A DNA stretch of 64,000 bases from the NCBI GenBank assembly GCA_030374765.1, contig JARGXX010000026.1, forward strand, positions 496,001 through 560,000, given 5' to 3'. A model generated the notes under the pieces. That model saw nothing but the letters and a program-made list of their open reading frames with translations. It was not told where the DNA came from and ran no database searches. Below, piece by piece: positions 43,046-55,744 of this stretch (position 1 is its first letter; each line of letters opens with the position of its first letter). This DNA is from Agarophyton chilense (taxonomy: Eukaryota > Rhodophyta > Florideophyceae > Gracilariales > Gracilariaceae). The position numbers were made by a program, and so were the translations under genes.

Positions 43046-44760
43046 ATGAACTTCATGCCCGTAATCCGAGAGGAATTTCTACAAGAACAGGCCCAGGATG
43101 CGTACTGCAGGACCCTGGCTGACCAAATTGGTTTCAAAGGATCACCATTCGATGTGGACCATTGTGGGTACATCGTGAGAAGGTCAACCATGGATGGTAG
43201 CCTTCAAAAAGTGGTTCCGAATGCGCTGCGCCCGAGAGTCTTGTATCTCGCGCACTACCCACGACTATCGCGACACCCCGGTGCCACCAGGATGTATTAC
43301 ACCTTGAGGCAACAGTTTTATTGGCCTCATATGGCCCATGATGTCTTTACCTTTGTAGGTCAATGCCAATCCTGTATTCGTACCCACGGTGGTCTTGAAA
43401 AGCATCGAAAGTACCTGAAGCTGTTTCCAGCAGCGGGTCCCCTGGGTTTGTTGCGATAGACCTTCTAGGACCACTTTCCAAGACCAAGACTGGCTATCAG
43501 CACATTTTAGTGATCACCGACAGGTTCCCGAAGCTCTCGAGAGCGATCCCTTTAAAGGAGACGAAGTCAAAAATGCTGGCGATCTCGTTCCTCAGCAATT
43601 GGGTCTACTTGTATGGTGCACCACTGTACCTATTTACCGACAATGGTTCAAACATGGCATCGAAGTTCTTCGAAGCAGTCTGTAACCTCTTGGGTATCAA
43701 GCACTATTTCACTACTGCCTACCCCCCGCAGACGAACAGACAGGTCGAGCGCTTTAACCACAAATTGGTATCAAGGCTACGAGACTGTACAGAAGAACAC
43801 CAAACTGGGTTGGATGAGCTGGTGCAACCGCTCACCTACTCCTATAACCTTCAGGTACACCGGTCAACGCTGACCACTCCCTTTGATTTAGCTCTTTCGC
43901 AACACCTCTCATGTATTGGAGTGCAGGGAGATCATACCACCAGCACTGCAGCTGGCGCACTGACCCCTGCCCAGGTCAAGCGAAATACCCTTGTGAGGTT
44001 GGTTAGGGCTCTCAAACACGCAGAGAGCCGCCTAACTGCAGCCCAGAAGCGGTACAAGGCCGACTATGACCGTAGGATAACCAAAGTGGTCTCTGTATCT
44101 TCGGGACAATATGTCTACATAGACAACCCACCTTCAAGTAAAATACCACAACCGGGTGATGAAGCGAACGATGAAGCTATTAATAGAGATATCAATTCGA
44201 AGCTTCTACTCAAATTAGTGGGACCTTACAAGGTATTGAACGCATCAGACCACACCGTTACGGTTGTGCAAGATGTAATACCGAATACGGTATCAATTGA
44301 TCGTATTACGGTAGCACCTGAAACGGTTCAACATCGCATTGAGGCAGGCACCTCAGCCCAAGAGCCCAGAGCTGCAGCTCTGCGCACTCGACCCTCGGAA
44401 GACCCCACCCCAATTGAGGTGAACGATGACCTTCAACGTGATGATCCGGATTACAACCATCTAACAGGGACGGAAATTGAACCTCAAACGGTAAAAGAGA
44501 GAGCTCCCGACCTGGCTCCCACATCCGAAGCTCCCAACTCGGAACATATGATCCCTCGAGGTAGCCCTTCCCCGAAAGATCAGGGCCAAACCTCAGAGTA
44601 ATTTCCCGTTGACCGTCAGGTAGGGCACAAGCAAACCCACAATGGTCTGAAGTACACCGTTAGGTGGTACGGCTGGGGGCCAGAAAGAGCCACCCTCGAT
44701 CCCTAAGCTGCAATACCCCCACATTTCCGTATCAGGTATTGGCGCCGTCGCAAGGAGACG
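43046..44760 (+). pseudogene. Element A integrase and chromodomain
   Basis: The zinc domain is complete: 'HYPRLSRHPGATRMYYTL' and 'CQSCIRTHG' near 43250-43390. A shift and stop near 43459 come before the core 'MITDRFPKLSRAIPLKETK', 'FTDNGSNMASKFFEAVC', 'YPPQTNRQVERFNHKLVSRL' (D-D-E). The C-terminal domain includes 'SRLTAAQKRYKADYDRR' and 'LVGPYKVL'. After a TAA at 44599 the frame continues with a chromodomain: 'VGHKQTHNGLKYTVRWYGWG', 'TLDP', a stop, then 'IPPHFRIRYWRRR' to 44760. Confidence 0.88.
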
Positions 44761-45013
44761 ATGCCTGCAGACGGCTAACCTTAGACCTTCGTGGTACTCA
44801 GGCCTAAGAAAGGAGGAGAGAAGACGTTTTTTTCCGCAGAAGGTGGAGGCAAATGCGTGTCAGATTACCTACAAGGGAGGACACGAAACAACAACCAAAT
44901 GTGACAATAGAAGAGACAAGAAGAGACAACAATTTACTTGAAGAAGGAGACACTAAGGTATTCAAGTTTCAGACGGCCGCCAAACGAACCTCAAAGGTGA
45001 AGCGACAGAAATT

Positions 45014-47551
45014 CTAGCCCCCGAAACCGGGAGTAGAAGGACCTGTCGGTTGAGCAGCATTGGGATCGGGAAGACCCGTGTTGTTGACTACCCACAAAGA
45101 AAAACTGTCAGTGATGCTAGGAGCCATCGACAAAGAAGGTAGCGAAGGAGCGGTAGCCCCGCCACCGGGAAGAGAAGTCGAAACCAACATAGTTTGAACG
45201 GTACGAACCGCCGGAAGGGGTTGCAAAACTGCAGGGTTCAAGTTAGCGCCTAGAAGGGAATCCTTCAAAGGATCACATGGCGCAGCAGCAGAGACGCTTG
45301 CCAGATTGGCAACCTCACGGGTGACCAGTTGGTACATGTCCAACTGGACCTGATTCCGGAACTCACCAAGTTGGTTCAGCGCCTTCATGTATTGCGCATG
45401 GCGCGGCAGAAAACCTTCAAGGAGAATTAATGCAGCAACCGCGGAGGTAGGCCCAGCCCTGTGAAAATTGGTGACGCAAGCCTGGCGAATTCGAGCCAGC
45501 AAACCGACCACGGCCGCCAAATCCATCATAGGTTGAGGCGTAAGACGAGCAATACCCCCCAACAGAGGTCGAACCGGACCAGCAACCGGCGAGGAGCTCG
45601 GTTGAGTAGGAGTCACACCCGTAGGGGTAGGCGGCTTACGACCTTGAGGTAATGGCTCGGACGACAAGGGACCAGCATAACGACGATCAGGTGTCGCCAC
45701 AGTACCTCGATAAGGTTCGGGGCTCGCGGGAGTTCCATGAACAGGAGGCTCACCGGGATAATATTGGGCATGGCGAGGAAAGATCTCCCAAGTTGCGGGA
45801 TCGAAAGCCTCCCAACTTTGATGGGAATCCCTATGGTAATTCTCGCTCTGCTCGAGATACGAGTTCTATTACTGCACGGTATAATCGGTCCCCTGAACGG
45901 TGTTCTTGTAACCATATCGGAGAATATCCTGGAAAACCCTCGGAGGTATGAAGAAGGTGCGACCTACAGGTTGAAAACCATCTCGATATATGTCAAAGTC
46001 GGGATTACGACAATTCCAATCGATACCGTAACGGGCGGCCTCCAGAGCCAGGATGGAAACCAACACGGTCCACTCCGAGAGGGCAATAGACCAAATGAGG
46101 TAATACCGCTCTACGTTCCGGGAGATCTGACTCCCGAAGTACGCCAAAACCGGCGGAGTGGGCACGCTCAGCGACAACGAAACCTCATAGGACTTCCACC
46201 AATCTGATCGGAGCACGTACCAATCGCGTCTACCCTTCATAGGTTTTGAGAAATACTCGACGTTATGAAACATATGCATAACGCGAGTATGAGAGTTGCG
46301 AGTGCGAACGCGACTCTCCGTCGCACCATCCTCGCCCCACCTACTACTGTCAGCCCAAGTGATAGTGGTGAAAGGCCGATTCAGGGAAACCAAGTCAGGT
46401 GAAACCGGAAGGTAAGTTTCCGGAATAGACGGGTACTGGCGCACTCGCACCACCAATCGACGGTAATAATCTAGCTCCGGTTCAACGCGCACATAAGGAA
46501 AGTCGCTCGGATACATCGGCGGGATATATTACCTCAAAGTTGTATGACGCTGACGACTCTGGTATCATTCCATTCGACTCTGACGAGGTTGAGACTTTTG
46601 GTCCCTTTTCTTTAAGATCAATGGGACGGAGCGGAGGCGCTCGCAGTCCCAACGGAACAAACCCAAGTAGATATCTCATTGCAGTCTAGTGAGAGCTGCC
46701 GGCGATGACGAAATCCCCACCGCCACAGGCCAATCGTGCTTCAACAGGTCGCTGTGAGTCACCTGGTCGAAGGCAATACCAAAAGGTCCATACTGATTCG
46801 TCTTCCGGTTCGCCGTACTAAACGCAGGATTGTGAGCCCAATTAGTTTTAGTTTTCGGAGGAAGTCCACCGCTGCGTTGCTATGGGTCAGACGGAGTCCC
46901 AGGGGAGAACTGTGTCGCAGGGAAAGGCACGCTGCGAAAACCAATACTGGTAGGCATTCGAGAAGCCGAGCGAGTCACCCTCTTGATAATACCACCGCGT
47001 CCACGGCCACGAAATGGGCCGCTACCTGACATGGCTGGGAAGACCGTAGCTCGACCCGACGAACGAGGTGATGACTCGACGTCCACCGCCGCGGTGAGCA
47101 CCAGAGGGTATTTATCCGTCTTAGGTGACGCCTCCTCGGTCCGTTCCGAGGAGACGGCACACGTATCCAACCTTTCCGGTAGTACCAATATAGACCTTTC
47201 AGGTGCAATAGCTGCCATCGTACGGGCGCGAGCGGTTCCAGACCTTTGAGGTATCGTGGAGCGTGACCAATCCGACCTTATACGCATAACTTCAGGGGTA
47301 TCAATCCCCTCGGAATCACCGACTTCTTCAATCCCAATTGTAACCGGCACCTCACATCTCTCCAGCGCTGGTGCTGCCTGTGTGCACGACCCACCCCTTC
47401 GAGGTATCGGTGGCGAATCCACGATGCGGCACAAGGTGCGTCGACATGGCACCGAATGGGTTCGCACGCGCGCGTGAAGGCGTTGCGATCCTGTCGTAGC
47501 CTTGAAAGTAAACTGGAATGAAAAACTGGATAAAGGTCGCGCGATTTCCAA
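45014..47551 (-). pseudogene. Element A antisense ORF, unknown protein
   Basis: On the strand opposite pol, between the chromodomain and the 3' LTR, most of 2.5 kb is open in one frame: 47551-46880, 46516-45869 and 45700-45014, with stops near 46880, 46680, 46566 and 45867 and a local slip to another frame between about 46680 and 46482. Landmarks are 'IGFRSVPFPATQ' (about 46950-46915), 'HSDLLKHDWPVAVG', 'FTTITWADSSRWGEDG', 'RRDWYVLRSDWWKSYE', 'PPVLAYFGS' and a C-terminal P/A-rich tail with 'GLLARIRQACVTNFHRAGP'. It parallels the antisense ORF of element B in position, orientation and motifs. The true start is unclear; an ATG near 47035 is possible. No known domain recognised. Confidence 0.65.
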
Positions 47552-48210
47552 CGAGGCCGCTCAACTCCAATAAGGTCTCACAACCGGAAGATTCCACCAC
47601 GGACCCAGGCCAATACCGCAATGGTCGTATCGACGCAGGCTCAAGCCCAACAAGCGCCACGAATCCATCCTTAAAAGGTAGACGAAACCCGAACGATTGA
47701 GCAGCCAGGAAACCTTCAAGGAAAGCCGGATAGCACGATTACGGCCTCGATGCCGCTAATTAAGGGCAGCAGTACCTGAAGGGTTGTCGGGCCGTGGAAA
47801 TGACCAGGCAGGACGGCGCACGCAGGGATCTAGGAGGAAAATGAAGCTTGAGTGACCGAGAAATGTGCAATACCAACTTGGTTGGACGGTGGGCTATGCG
47901 GAAGCAGAATCGCAAGCACACAGAGGCCCACTACCAAAAAGGTGTCTGCGAGCGCACTGTTGACACTGCTTCGGCCTCATGACACTCCATACCTGAATAG
48001 TTGTCGCTCAATTCGTGCGCGGCCGTCGTCGCTTGCACTCCCCAACCGACACTGGCACCGAGTTCTGAACCTCAGGGGATCGCGCGCCTCGCGCACCGTG
48101 AGCAACCGCCGGCGGACAACACTCCGATTTTCACGCCGGTGTCGCTCGCTATACGTTTATGTTTTGATGGAAGGAGACACGAGGCGTGTCTCACGGGTAG
48201 GAAGGGGGTC

Positions 48211-48819
48211 TGTCGTATTGTGGCAGAAGGATTGACCTTTGAGGTTGTCGATATACTACACTGACCTTGTAGGTGATGGATGCAAGGGATCATCGGCCAC
48301 GCAGCTCCGGGCGAGCTACGATCTAGGTATTGTCAGACACGTGTAGTATTGACATGTACCTTCTGGTTGACTAATTGTTAGTAACTGTAATTGTAATTAT
48401 ATTTAATTTACTACAGTAGTAGAGTGGCCACCTGGCACTGTAGCCAGTGCTGGCCAGGTCTCTGACACTAGGTCAGAGACCGTGCCTTGCTGGCACCTTC
48501 TGGGTGATCTGGAGGGTGCAGTCCACTGCATATAGGGAACTGCACCTCCCCCATCCTAATCTGATAAAGACAGGCACCACTGGGGTCACTACTATACTTT
48601 TTGGTTCATCGTTTCTCAACTACCACACAGGCTTTCCCGCGCGTCGACGCCTACCATCGTTCACCTACACGGTATAGGCTAGTTGCCCCGCCGTTTGCCC
48701 CTGAGGGTTTTCACGGTGCCCTGTTACCATCGAGTTTTATCACGTCTACCTTTTAAGGTTGAGCATCACGACGCTCCCGAGACAAGACAGTAGCAGACCC
48801 CAGAGGTGATTGTACGACA
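48211..48819 (+). repeat. 3' LTR of element A
   Basis: Begins TGTCGTATTG after a purine tract (aggaaggggg, 48199-48208) and ends TGTACGACA. The copia remnant begins 4 bp later. Confidence 0.88.
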
Positions 48820-48822
48820 GCC

Positions 48823-49221
48823 ATGAAAACAAAACTATCTGAAGAGCTTATTGTCGGTCCATTAGTGTCTTTAGTTCCTGAAATGGAACTTCATCCTGTT
48901 TTTGGTGCCATCAAACCCTTTAAAGTAAGAGAACCACCTAGGATATTGTTACGATTCGTCCGTTTGATGAGAGAGGTGCGAACACTCGGAAGTCAAATCT
49001 CAGAACGAGCTGCGGCAGCTAGACCAGAATGTGGAATATGCAACAAGGAAAACCATACAACCACTCACTGTTATCTAAATCTCTTGAATTCAAACAACAA
49101 GCTGAAAATCCCTACTGAATCAACCACAGCATTAACGCATCATAAGCCTATAGAATTGACGGAGAAGCCCGATAAACAAACTGCCATTGGTTTAAGCTCT
49201 AGCAAACAAACAACTTCGTAG
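48823..49221 (+). pseudogene. C1 gag C-terminal part
   Basis: 132 codons starting at an internal Met. The zinc knuckle is perfect: C-GI-C-NKEN-H-TTTH-C near 49030-49071. Frame stops at 49219. Upstream gag is absent. Confidence 0.75.
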
Positions 49222-49259
49222 CAGTCACACGTCACCGAGTCATGGCTGCCCGCACTGCA

Positions 49260-50495
49260 GAAAACCACTTTTTAATGTTAGAATCTGGTTCTACTGCCCA
49301 CATGACATCCTCCGCATAGTATTTTTATCCGAGCTTTAAGTACAATGTTCCAGTTGCATTGGGAGACAACTTGGAAATCGTAGCCACAAAAACAGGTGTA
49401 AGAAACGTTATCTGGTCTTATGGAGGAACTGACACAACTGGCCCGCTTAGAAACACGCTGTTTTTCACCAATATTTCCATGAGTCTGCTCTCTATCCCAT
49501 CTCTTACTGCCAAGAACATCGCTGTACTCTTTCTTCCAGCGGTAGTCCACATCATTGATCTGGATGAAAACCTGTGGATCATTTGCAGCGCGTCTAAGAA
49601 TCGCGATGAACTATATTACATTCCTGGACACTGCTCCTTCTCCTAACATTCCAGTCAATGTTAGCTCAAACCCGCAGACGATGGCTATGATTGATCTTTT
49701 TTTCGATATTATCAGCACTGATGACGCAATGAAGCCTCTACAGTAGCTGTGGAAGAGTTGACGATGAAGGCGTCCACGATAGCTTTGGAGGAAATTGACT
49801 TAACATCCAATAATATTTCGCTTCGGTACAACCTCGTTCATACTGGAACGATGGCGGAGGTTCTGCTTCAGAGACAAGTGCTATCAAAATCTGACAAATC
49901 AACAATGGATTGCATTACGTGCGTTCGTGGAAATTTTCGGCGTAGCTTCCGTGGTTCCTTAACATCCGGCGGTAGAACTGGTCTCTTTCACACTGACATT
50001 ACCTTTTCCGGCACAGAATCAGAAGATGGTCATGTTTACTACATAATCAATGTCGATGAATACACTCGGTATCTATTCGCAGCCGCACTCCTCCGCGAAT
50101 CCGAAGCATCTGATATCCTGTTGGAGTACGTAAATTGGTTCGAGCTCCAATCTAAGCAATGTGTCCTTTCGCTTCACTCAGACGGTGGTTCAGAATGCTT
50201 AAAGGCGCAAAACACCTTGAAGCGCAGTTTCGTCGTCATTACTACACCTTCTGCCTACACACCATCATCAAATAGTTTTGCTGAACATAACATTGCTTTA
50301 CCCATGGGTCCCATACGAGCCTGTCTGAAAAAGGCTCATCTGCCGCTCTCTTTCTGGAAAGATGCTCTTCATCATGTAGTTTTGTGCAAAAATATCGGTA
50401 TCCACCGCAGTACAGCTCTCATCTCCTTTTTCCAGGAGCTTCCTCAGGATGTAAAGCATCTTCGAACTTTTGGGTGCCGTGCCCTTGTAGAGTAA
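49260..50495 (+). pseudogene. C1 protease and integrase
   Basis: Protease motif near 49283-49306 reads 'LESGSTAHMTS', with Glu in place of the catalytic Asp of DSG(A/S). Integrase core (49749-50495) has 'GLFHTDITFSGTE', 'LHSDGGSECL' and 'SNSFAEHNIALPM', so the D-D-E residues remain. Stop codons separate the two and end the frame at 50493. Confidence 0.8.
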
Positions 50496-51119
50496 AACCC
50501 CAAAGATCGTACGAAAATGCAACCCCGACTCGTGGAAGGCCTCAATGTTGGTCACATCCGTGGTGGCATGTAGAAAATCTTAACCAGCATCGATGTTACC
50601 ATAACCAAGCATGCAAGATTTCTTGAAAATGAGTTTCCTGGTCTTTCCCTCATTATTGGATCGGCTTCACCTATACCTCCAACCGCATCAGACTCTTCTT
50701 CCTATTGTTCTTCAAAAAGCTATGCTTCCAGTGATGATGACGATGACACTCCCCCAATTCCAATCATATCACTCCCTCACTCTCGTCTCATGCAGATGAA
50801 ACTGAATCCCTCAGTGTATCCCACAGTGACAGTAGCACTGGACTGACTCATTAGTCAGAGAGCCCGTCAAGCTACGATCCAGAAATTGGCGGGTATGTAT
50901 CTGACCTTGAGACAGTGGTGGAAAATGCAGTACGGACACTTCCTGAAGAAATCAGCAAAACTGATGAACCTACACTACGTCACGCTCTCTCATCTCCTGA
51001 AGCTACCCACTGGATGGGCGCTATCTTTATTGAATTCGAAACTATTCGCAATCTCAGTACCGACGAGGATGCCAACTCTGACCATGGCCAGCCCATTACA
51101 TCCGGATTTATTTTCCGTC

Positions 51120-52509
51120 TTTAACTAGATCAAAACGGTAAGCTCTTACGTTTCAAAGGTCGGTTGGTTGGACGAGAAAATTTCCAGACCGTCTGTGATA
51201 ATGGCAGTTTTTACGCACCGTTACTCAACTTTGAAATATTTCGCGTCATGATGATTCTCTCCACTACTATGAAACGAGATCGTCAGCACATTGATGTGAA
51301 AGAAGCATTTTAACATGCTAATATGCTCATGGAGAGTCGCATTTGGATGAAGCTCCCGAAATTTGAAGACGTAAGTGAAGTCGATAGCTGTGTTTTGAAG
51401 CTTTTGAAATCATTTTGTGGCACAAGGTAAGCGCCGAGACACTGTTTCGAAGACATTTCTTCTTATCTATCTTCCATCGGTTTCAAACCGCTCCAATCTG
51501 CCCCTTTTGACTTTCTATTCGGAATTGGAACGAATAAGGTTATCTTTCTCGCCTATGTGAATGATCTCAGAATTTTTGGACCTGCTCATATGACTACATG
51601 GATAAGGGATAAAATCTGCTGTAAGTATGATATTTCTGATTTCGGTCGAACTGATTTATATATTGGTGTTTCTATTAATGAGAACCACAGCGTAATTCCG
51701 CTTCACCAAGGCCTCTCATTGAGAAGACTATCAAACTGTGTGATATGGATACTGCAACACCCGTCGCTGCTCCTCTTCCTCAAACAAATTGCCTTTATGA
51801 CGCATTGACAGTTCCCAGTCACTCTGAATATTCGGCTATGATGAATGTGCCATACAAGGAGGTTCTTCGATCGCTACGTTTTCTAAGTACCTGCATCCAA
51901 CCGGATTTGGCCACAGAGGTGTCAATGCTTTAAAAGTTTGCATCTGATCCTCCACCGGAACGTTGGCAATGCATGAAGAAGGTCGTACGGTACTTGCTTG
52001 CAACGAAGCATTACGGCTTTAAAATACCATACAGCGTCTCGTCTTCTGTCGCGTCTTGGTACGATGCCGATTTAGGCTTTGATCTGGATAAACGTCGATC
52101 GAGTGGAGGTCATTTAATCACTATTGGTGACGTCCCTTTGATCTGGAGTTCGAAGCTCCAGAAATCAACGGCCCTATCAACATCAGAAGCTGAGTTCTAT
52201 GCTATCTCGGAATGCATTAAACAACTCATTTGTATCAGGAACGTACTAAATGACCTGAGATATGCACTGGACTACCAGATTCCTTTGTTTCAGGAATATC
52301 ATGGTGCAATTGCATGGATGAAAAACGAATTTGGCATTCGAACTGTTTGCACTGCATCGGACAGCTCTTCATGTTTAACCCGTACCGGTCGAGGGGGTAT
52401 CTCAGTGAAGTTGAATGTTTATATTATGGTCAAATTATTCCTGTATTGCTTACGTGACTTTTGTTTGATTTTTTATTTGTCTTTGTTTTTGAGAGCATAC
52501 ACTTCGTAG
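51120..52509 (+). pseudogene. C1 reverse transcriptase and RNase H
   Basis: RT landmarks are 'FKGRLVGRENFQTV', 'MKRDRQHIDVKEAF' followed by a stop, 'MLMESRIWMKLPK', and the catalytic box as 'YVNDLRIFG' near 51555, where Asp has become Asn. RNase H is 'ASWYDADLGFDLDKRRSSGG' and 'QKSTALSTSEAEFYAISE' (52060-52210). The N in the box makes the RT inactive irrespective of the stops. Confidence 0.85.
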
Positions 52510-53277
52510 CTTGTTGCTCTCGTATTCGTCTGTTGAGTATAAAGGAAGGACTGCTCATCTAACTGTTTTTATCAGCAGTCGTCAACTTCTATCGTCTTTT
52601 TTTCACCTAGCCAGCCTCTCCTACGCTCATTTGCACTCGATCTATGAAAAGGGACTGGGACGGAACCATGACGAGAACGTAGACCGGTCAAAAGTAGCTT
52701 TCAAAACCTGTACATAACCGATCACAGGAAGCAGTACAACATTTGGAAAGCTGGCTAAATAAATTCGCGCCGAATTTATCAAATGTACGCAGAAATCGCA
52801 AAAAGGTGGCACAGAAGGCCGCAATTGAGGTTTATAAGACATGCGAAGGTAGGAGAGAAGATCAGCTGAGGCTTTCTTGAAGAAATGGCAGAAGATTAAA
52901 AGGGAATGAACGAAGTTCCATGCCGCATACGAATATGTTTCTGGCATGGAACTGACTGAATCTCCCAGCGCCGAAGATCTTGAGCGTTGTGCTACAGCAA
53001 TCTAAAACGATGAAAGTAGCATAACGTCACACTTGTAAGAAATCATCCGTAATGCAGATTACGAAATCGGTTAGACTTTTCCATATCCAACCACATACAA
53101 TTTTCGAGCTGCCAAAACGACTACGTTGGACGTCACGGAAGAGAAAACGGTACCAGGTGACAAATCCCAAGAGATTAGGAAGCGTTCTGTTGGCAGTATG
53201 GCAACGAATGAGGCAAAAAACCGTAAAATGGGGGAAAAGTTCGTGGAATCTTCTCTAGGATATACGACGTTAACGAG
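52510..53277. other. Unassigned sequence between C1 and the palindrome
   Basis: Probably the 3' part of C1 or a fragment of another element; short open pieces only. No motif recognised. Confidence 0.35.
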
Positions 53278-53398
53278 GGTGTGAAGGAGCGATAATAACG
53301 GTTGAGACTGGTAAGCTGCCGGGCCCTGAAGGATCTTGCAGATGACACGTGTACGGATCGACCTCAGAAGAACTCATGTAGATTATTAATTTAATTAG

Positions 53399-53717
53399 TG
53401 TAATAGATTAGCATTACATTGCCAGGGAGATCTCAGCGCCTCGCCAGTACGTTTTTCTTGGCTCGAGTGACGCTTCTCCCTTGGAGTACGGTAGGCACCA
53501 TTAACATACTAAATAACTTTGGTGTATTAGTTCCATCCTTTGGTCTTCAAACCATCGTTTCCGTAGCTCCAACCTGTAGGAACACGCTGTAAACGCCAGC
53601 CCATTGCACCAAGTACTCTGGGAGTGCGGCTGTTAGGGATTCGAACCTTAGGACCCGCTCTACCAGGCTACCACCGGTCGAGACCCGTACGCTGACTTAA
53701 CCCGTCATTGCGTTACA
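53399..53717 (+). repeat. LTR in the left arm
   Basis: Starts TGTAATAG and ends GCGTTACA. Followed by a primer-binding site TGGTCTCGCGACTTAGAA at about 53720-53737. On its minus strand it contains a tRNA-like piece (53626-53674) with B box GGTTCGAATCC. Confidence 0.65.
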
Positions 53718-53841
53718 TTTTGGTCTCGCGACTTAGAAACCTTTGGAATAATTGAACGGACCACTGAAACGAAGAATTATCCGGATTCTAATCTTTGGTT
53801 TAATTCTTTAACGGACCAGAAGTACAGAAGCACCCGCCATT

Positions 53842-55563
53842 ATGGATGCAAGAATCACACCCAACCGACCCGAACATAGAAATCCTACGGCAGGACGAAA
53901 AGCGACTACAACGCCGGCTATGTCGCCTGACCCTCAAATTGATTCCGCTAGCGACCGCAGGAGCACAAGAAGCCAGACGCAAGAAGTACTGACCCCATTG
54001 GATAACCCTGAACGGATTCGCCGAGAACCCACGGTGGCAGCACGTTTATGAAAATGCCTCACCAGGGCCACCCCTAGGACAGGGGCACCTCAAGGAGAAA
54101 CCACCCAGACCGAAGGAATTCGAGAAAACCTGCCCGCAGGTCTTGCCGACCTTCACTGGCCCTGTCTTCGGGAGCTCTGCTCAACCTACGTGGATTCCAT
54201 TATGGACGTGCGACTCGCTACGGCGATCGCTGCCCATACGGATTTTCTGATCGCGCGAATTGTCCCTAGAGTGTTGGAGTCTGACATATTCATAGACTAC
54301 CTCCTACAAGCCTTTAAAGGAGCTGTCACCCGCCAGGCAGTCAATTTGGTCCCTAGCACCACCCCACAACAAAATAACCATCTGGTCTCCATATGGAAAC
54401 CCCCTATTACACCCCCAAAAGCGGCGTAATTATCCTCCCCTCGCCGGAAATACCATCAGAAAAAGCCCACGGTGGGACAATCTACGAGCAGAAGAGAATC
54501 TCCGCGTCTAGAAGAGTGACCACTGGCCCCACCCGACGGATTATATGAGGTACAGCGTCCTCAGGGCTCCATCAGATTAGATAGAGAGATCGATCCTTTA
54601 GTTCCCTACTCCGCTGGAAAGAAGAAAAGAAGTAACCGCAAGAGAAAGAAGCACAGAAGGAGTAAGAGAAGAGACCATTCGGACACGAGCGATTCCGAAT
54701 CGGCCTGAACCGAAACGACCGACTCGGAAGTAGATAACGCTGCCATTAGAGGCCTCAGAACACTGGCAACCACATAGGAACTTTTCCTTAAGGTTCTAGA
54801 CTACCGGAATTACCGGCTGGCCGACAGGTCCGCGAAAAATTCTGGTGCGGTGGCTTGCAGAGTCGCCAAATTGGCCAAACGGATGCAACTAAACATTACG
54901 GACAAGTTCTCGGGTTCCGATCACGTTGCTGTCCTTAGGTTTCTCAGTTTGTTCCGAACGGCCTGCGATCAGAACGGTTTCCACGAGGGCGCCGCTCTGT
55001 ACCTTTTCCAATTCTGCCTTACAGGACAGGCGCGTGACAGAGTGGTTTCGAAGATATCTGGCACAACTGACCTCTTGTATGCTCAAGACCGTGAGCTCCT
55101 CAGGTCATACCCTCAGGTTGTTCATTACCTCTTGGAAACTTACGCCACGGATGACGTTGTAATGAATGCCCATCAGGAAGTAATATCCTTTTGGCAGAGC
55201 TTCAACATGACCAAATCGGATTTCGCGGGCGACCTATGGAAGAAGGCTTACCGATGTGGAAACGTGTTCTCCGAAGGACGGCTTAAATGCCACTTCATCA
55301 CGGGATTGCTCCCTGCCATTCGGACACATGTGCGCAACTACTACACGGAAAACCCGCAATACTCCTTCCGAAGGCTAGTTACCTACGCCGAGGGTAATGG
55401 AAAAACCTATAAAACCTCCGGGCGCAACGCTGATTTAACCATAGGACACGCAACTCCATTGCGAAAATCCAACCAAGCCCATTTGGTTAGCACCACGGAG
55501 TCGGAAAATCTCCCGAATCGGCGTAATGGAGTGAAGCATCCATGCCCGACTCTGTGGAGCTAA
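53842..55563 (+). pseudogene. Gypsy gag, left arm
   Basis: Open parts 53842-54051, 54190-54429 and 54850-55563 are separated by stops. The N-terminal part is 'MDARITPNRPEHRNPTAGR'. A charged linker (KKKRSNRKRKKHRRSKR type) lies near 54615-54680. The capsid-like part is 'GSDHVAVLRFLSLFRTACDQ', 'LLETYATDDVV', 'AYRCGNVF' and 'LLPAIRTHVRNYY', clearly homologous with element A gag. The frame then runs into the palindrome centre. Confidence 0.8.
55505..55544. other. Palindrome centre (spacer)
   Basis: About 40 bp (aaaatctcccg...catgc) not complementary to itself, flanked by cggagtcgg and ccgactctg. Confidence 0.75.
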
Positions 55564-55744
55564 CAAAATGGGTTTGGTTGGATTTACGCAATGGAGTTGC
55601 GTGTCCTCTGTTTATATTAGCGTTGCGCCTGGAGGTTCTGTAGTTTTTGCCATAACCCTCCGCGTAGGTAACGAGCCTTCAGAAGGAGTATTGCGGGTTT
55701 TCCGTGTGGTAGTTGCGCACATGTGTCCGAATAGCAGGAAGCAA

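Larger units (their letters stand above)
26711..48819 (+). mobile_element. Element A: chromodomain Ty3/gypsy retrotransposon, interrupted by element B
   Basis: Bounded by LTRs 26711-27344 and 48211-48819, with a primer-binding site, gag, protease, RT, RNase H, integrase and a chromodomain on the plus strand, and an extra antisense frame before the 3' LTR. Removing element B and one copy of its 5-bp duplication leaves about 11.3 kb. Flanks (aaact / gccat) do not match, so the original target duplication is lost or the ends were recombined. Many stops and shifts show it is dead. Confidence 0.88.
48823..52509 (+). mobile_element. Degenerate Ty1/copia retrotransposon (C1)
   Basis: Domain order on the plus strand is gag end with zinc knuckle, protease, integrase, RT, RNase H, which is copia order. 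Gag is truncated at its 5' side by the LTR of element A and no LTRs of its own were found. Multiple stops and shifts. Confidence 0.85.
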
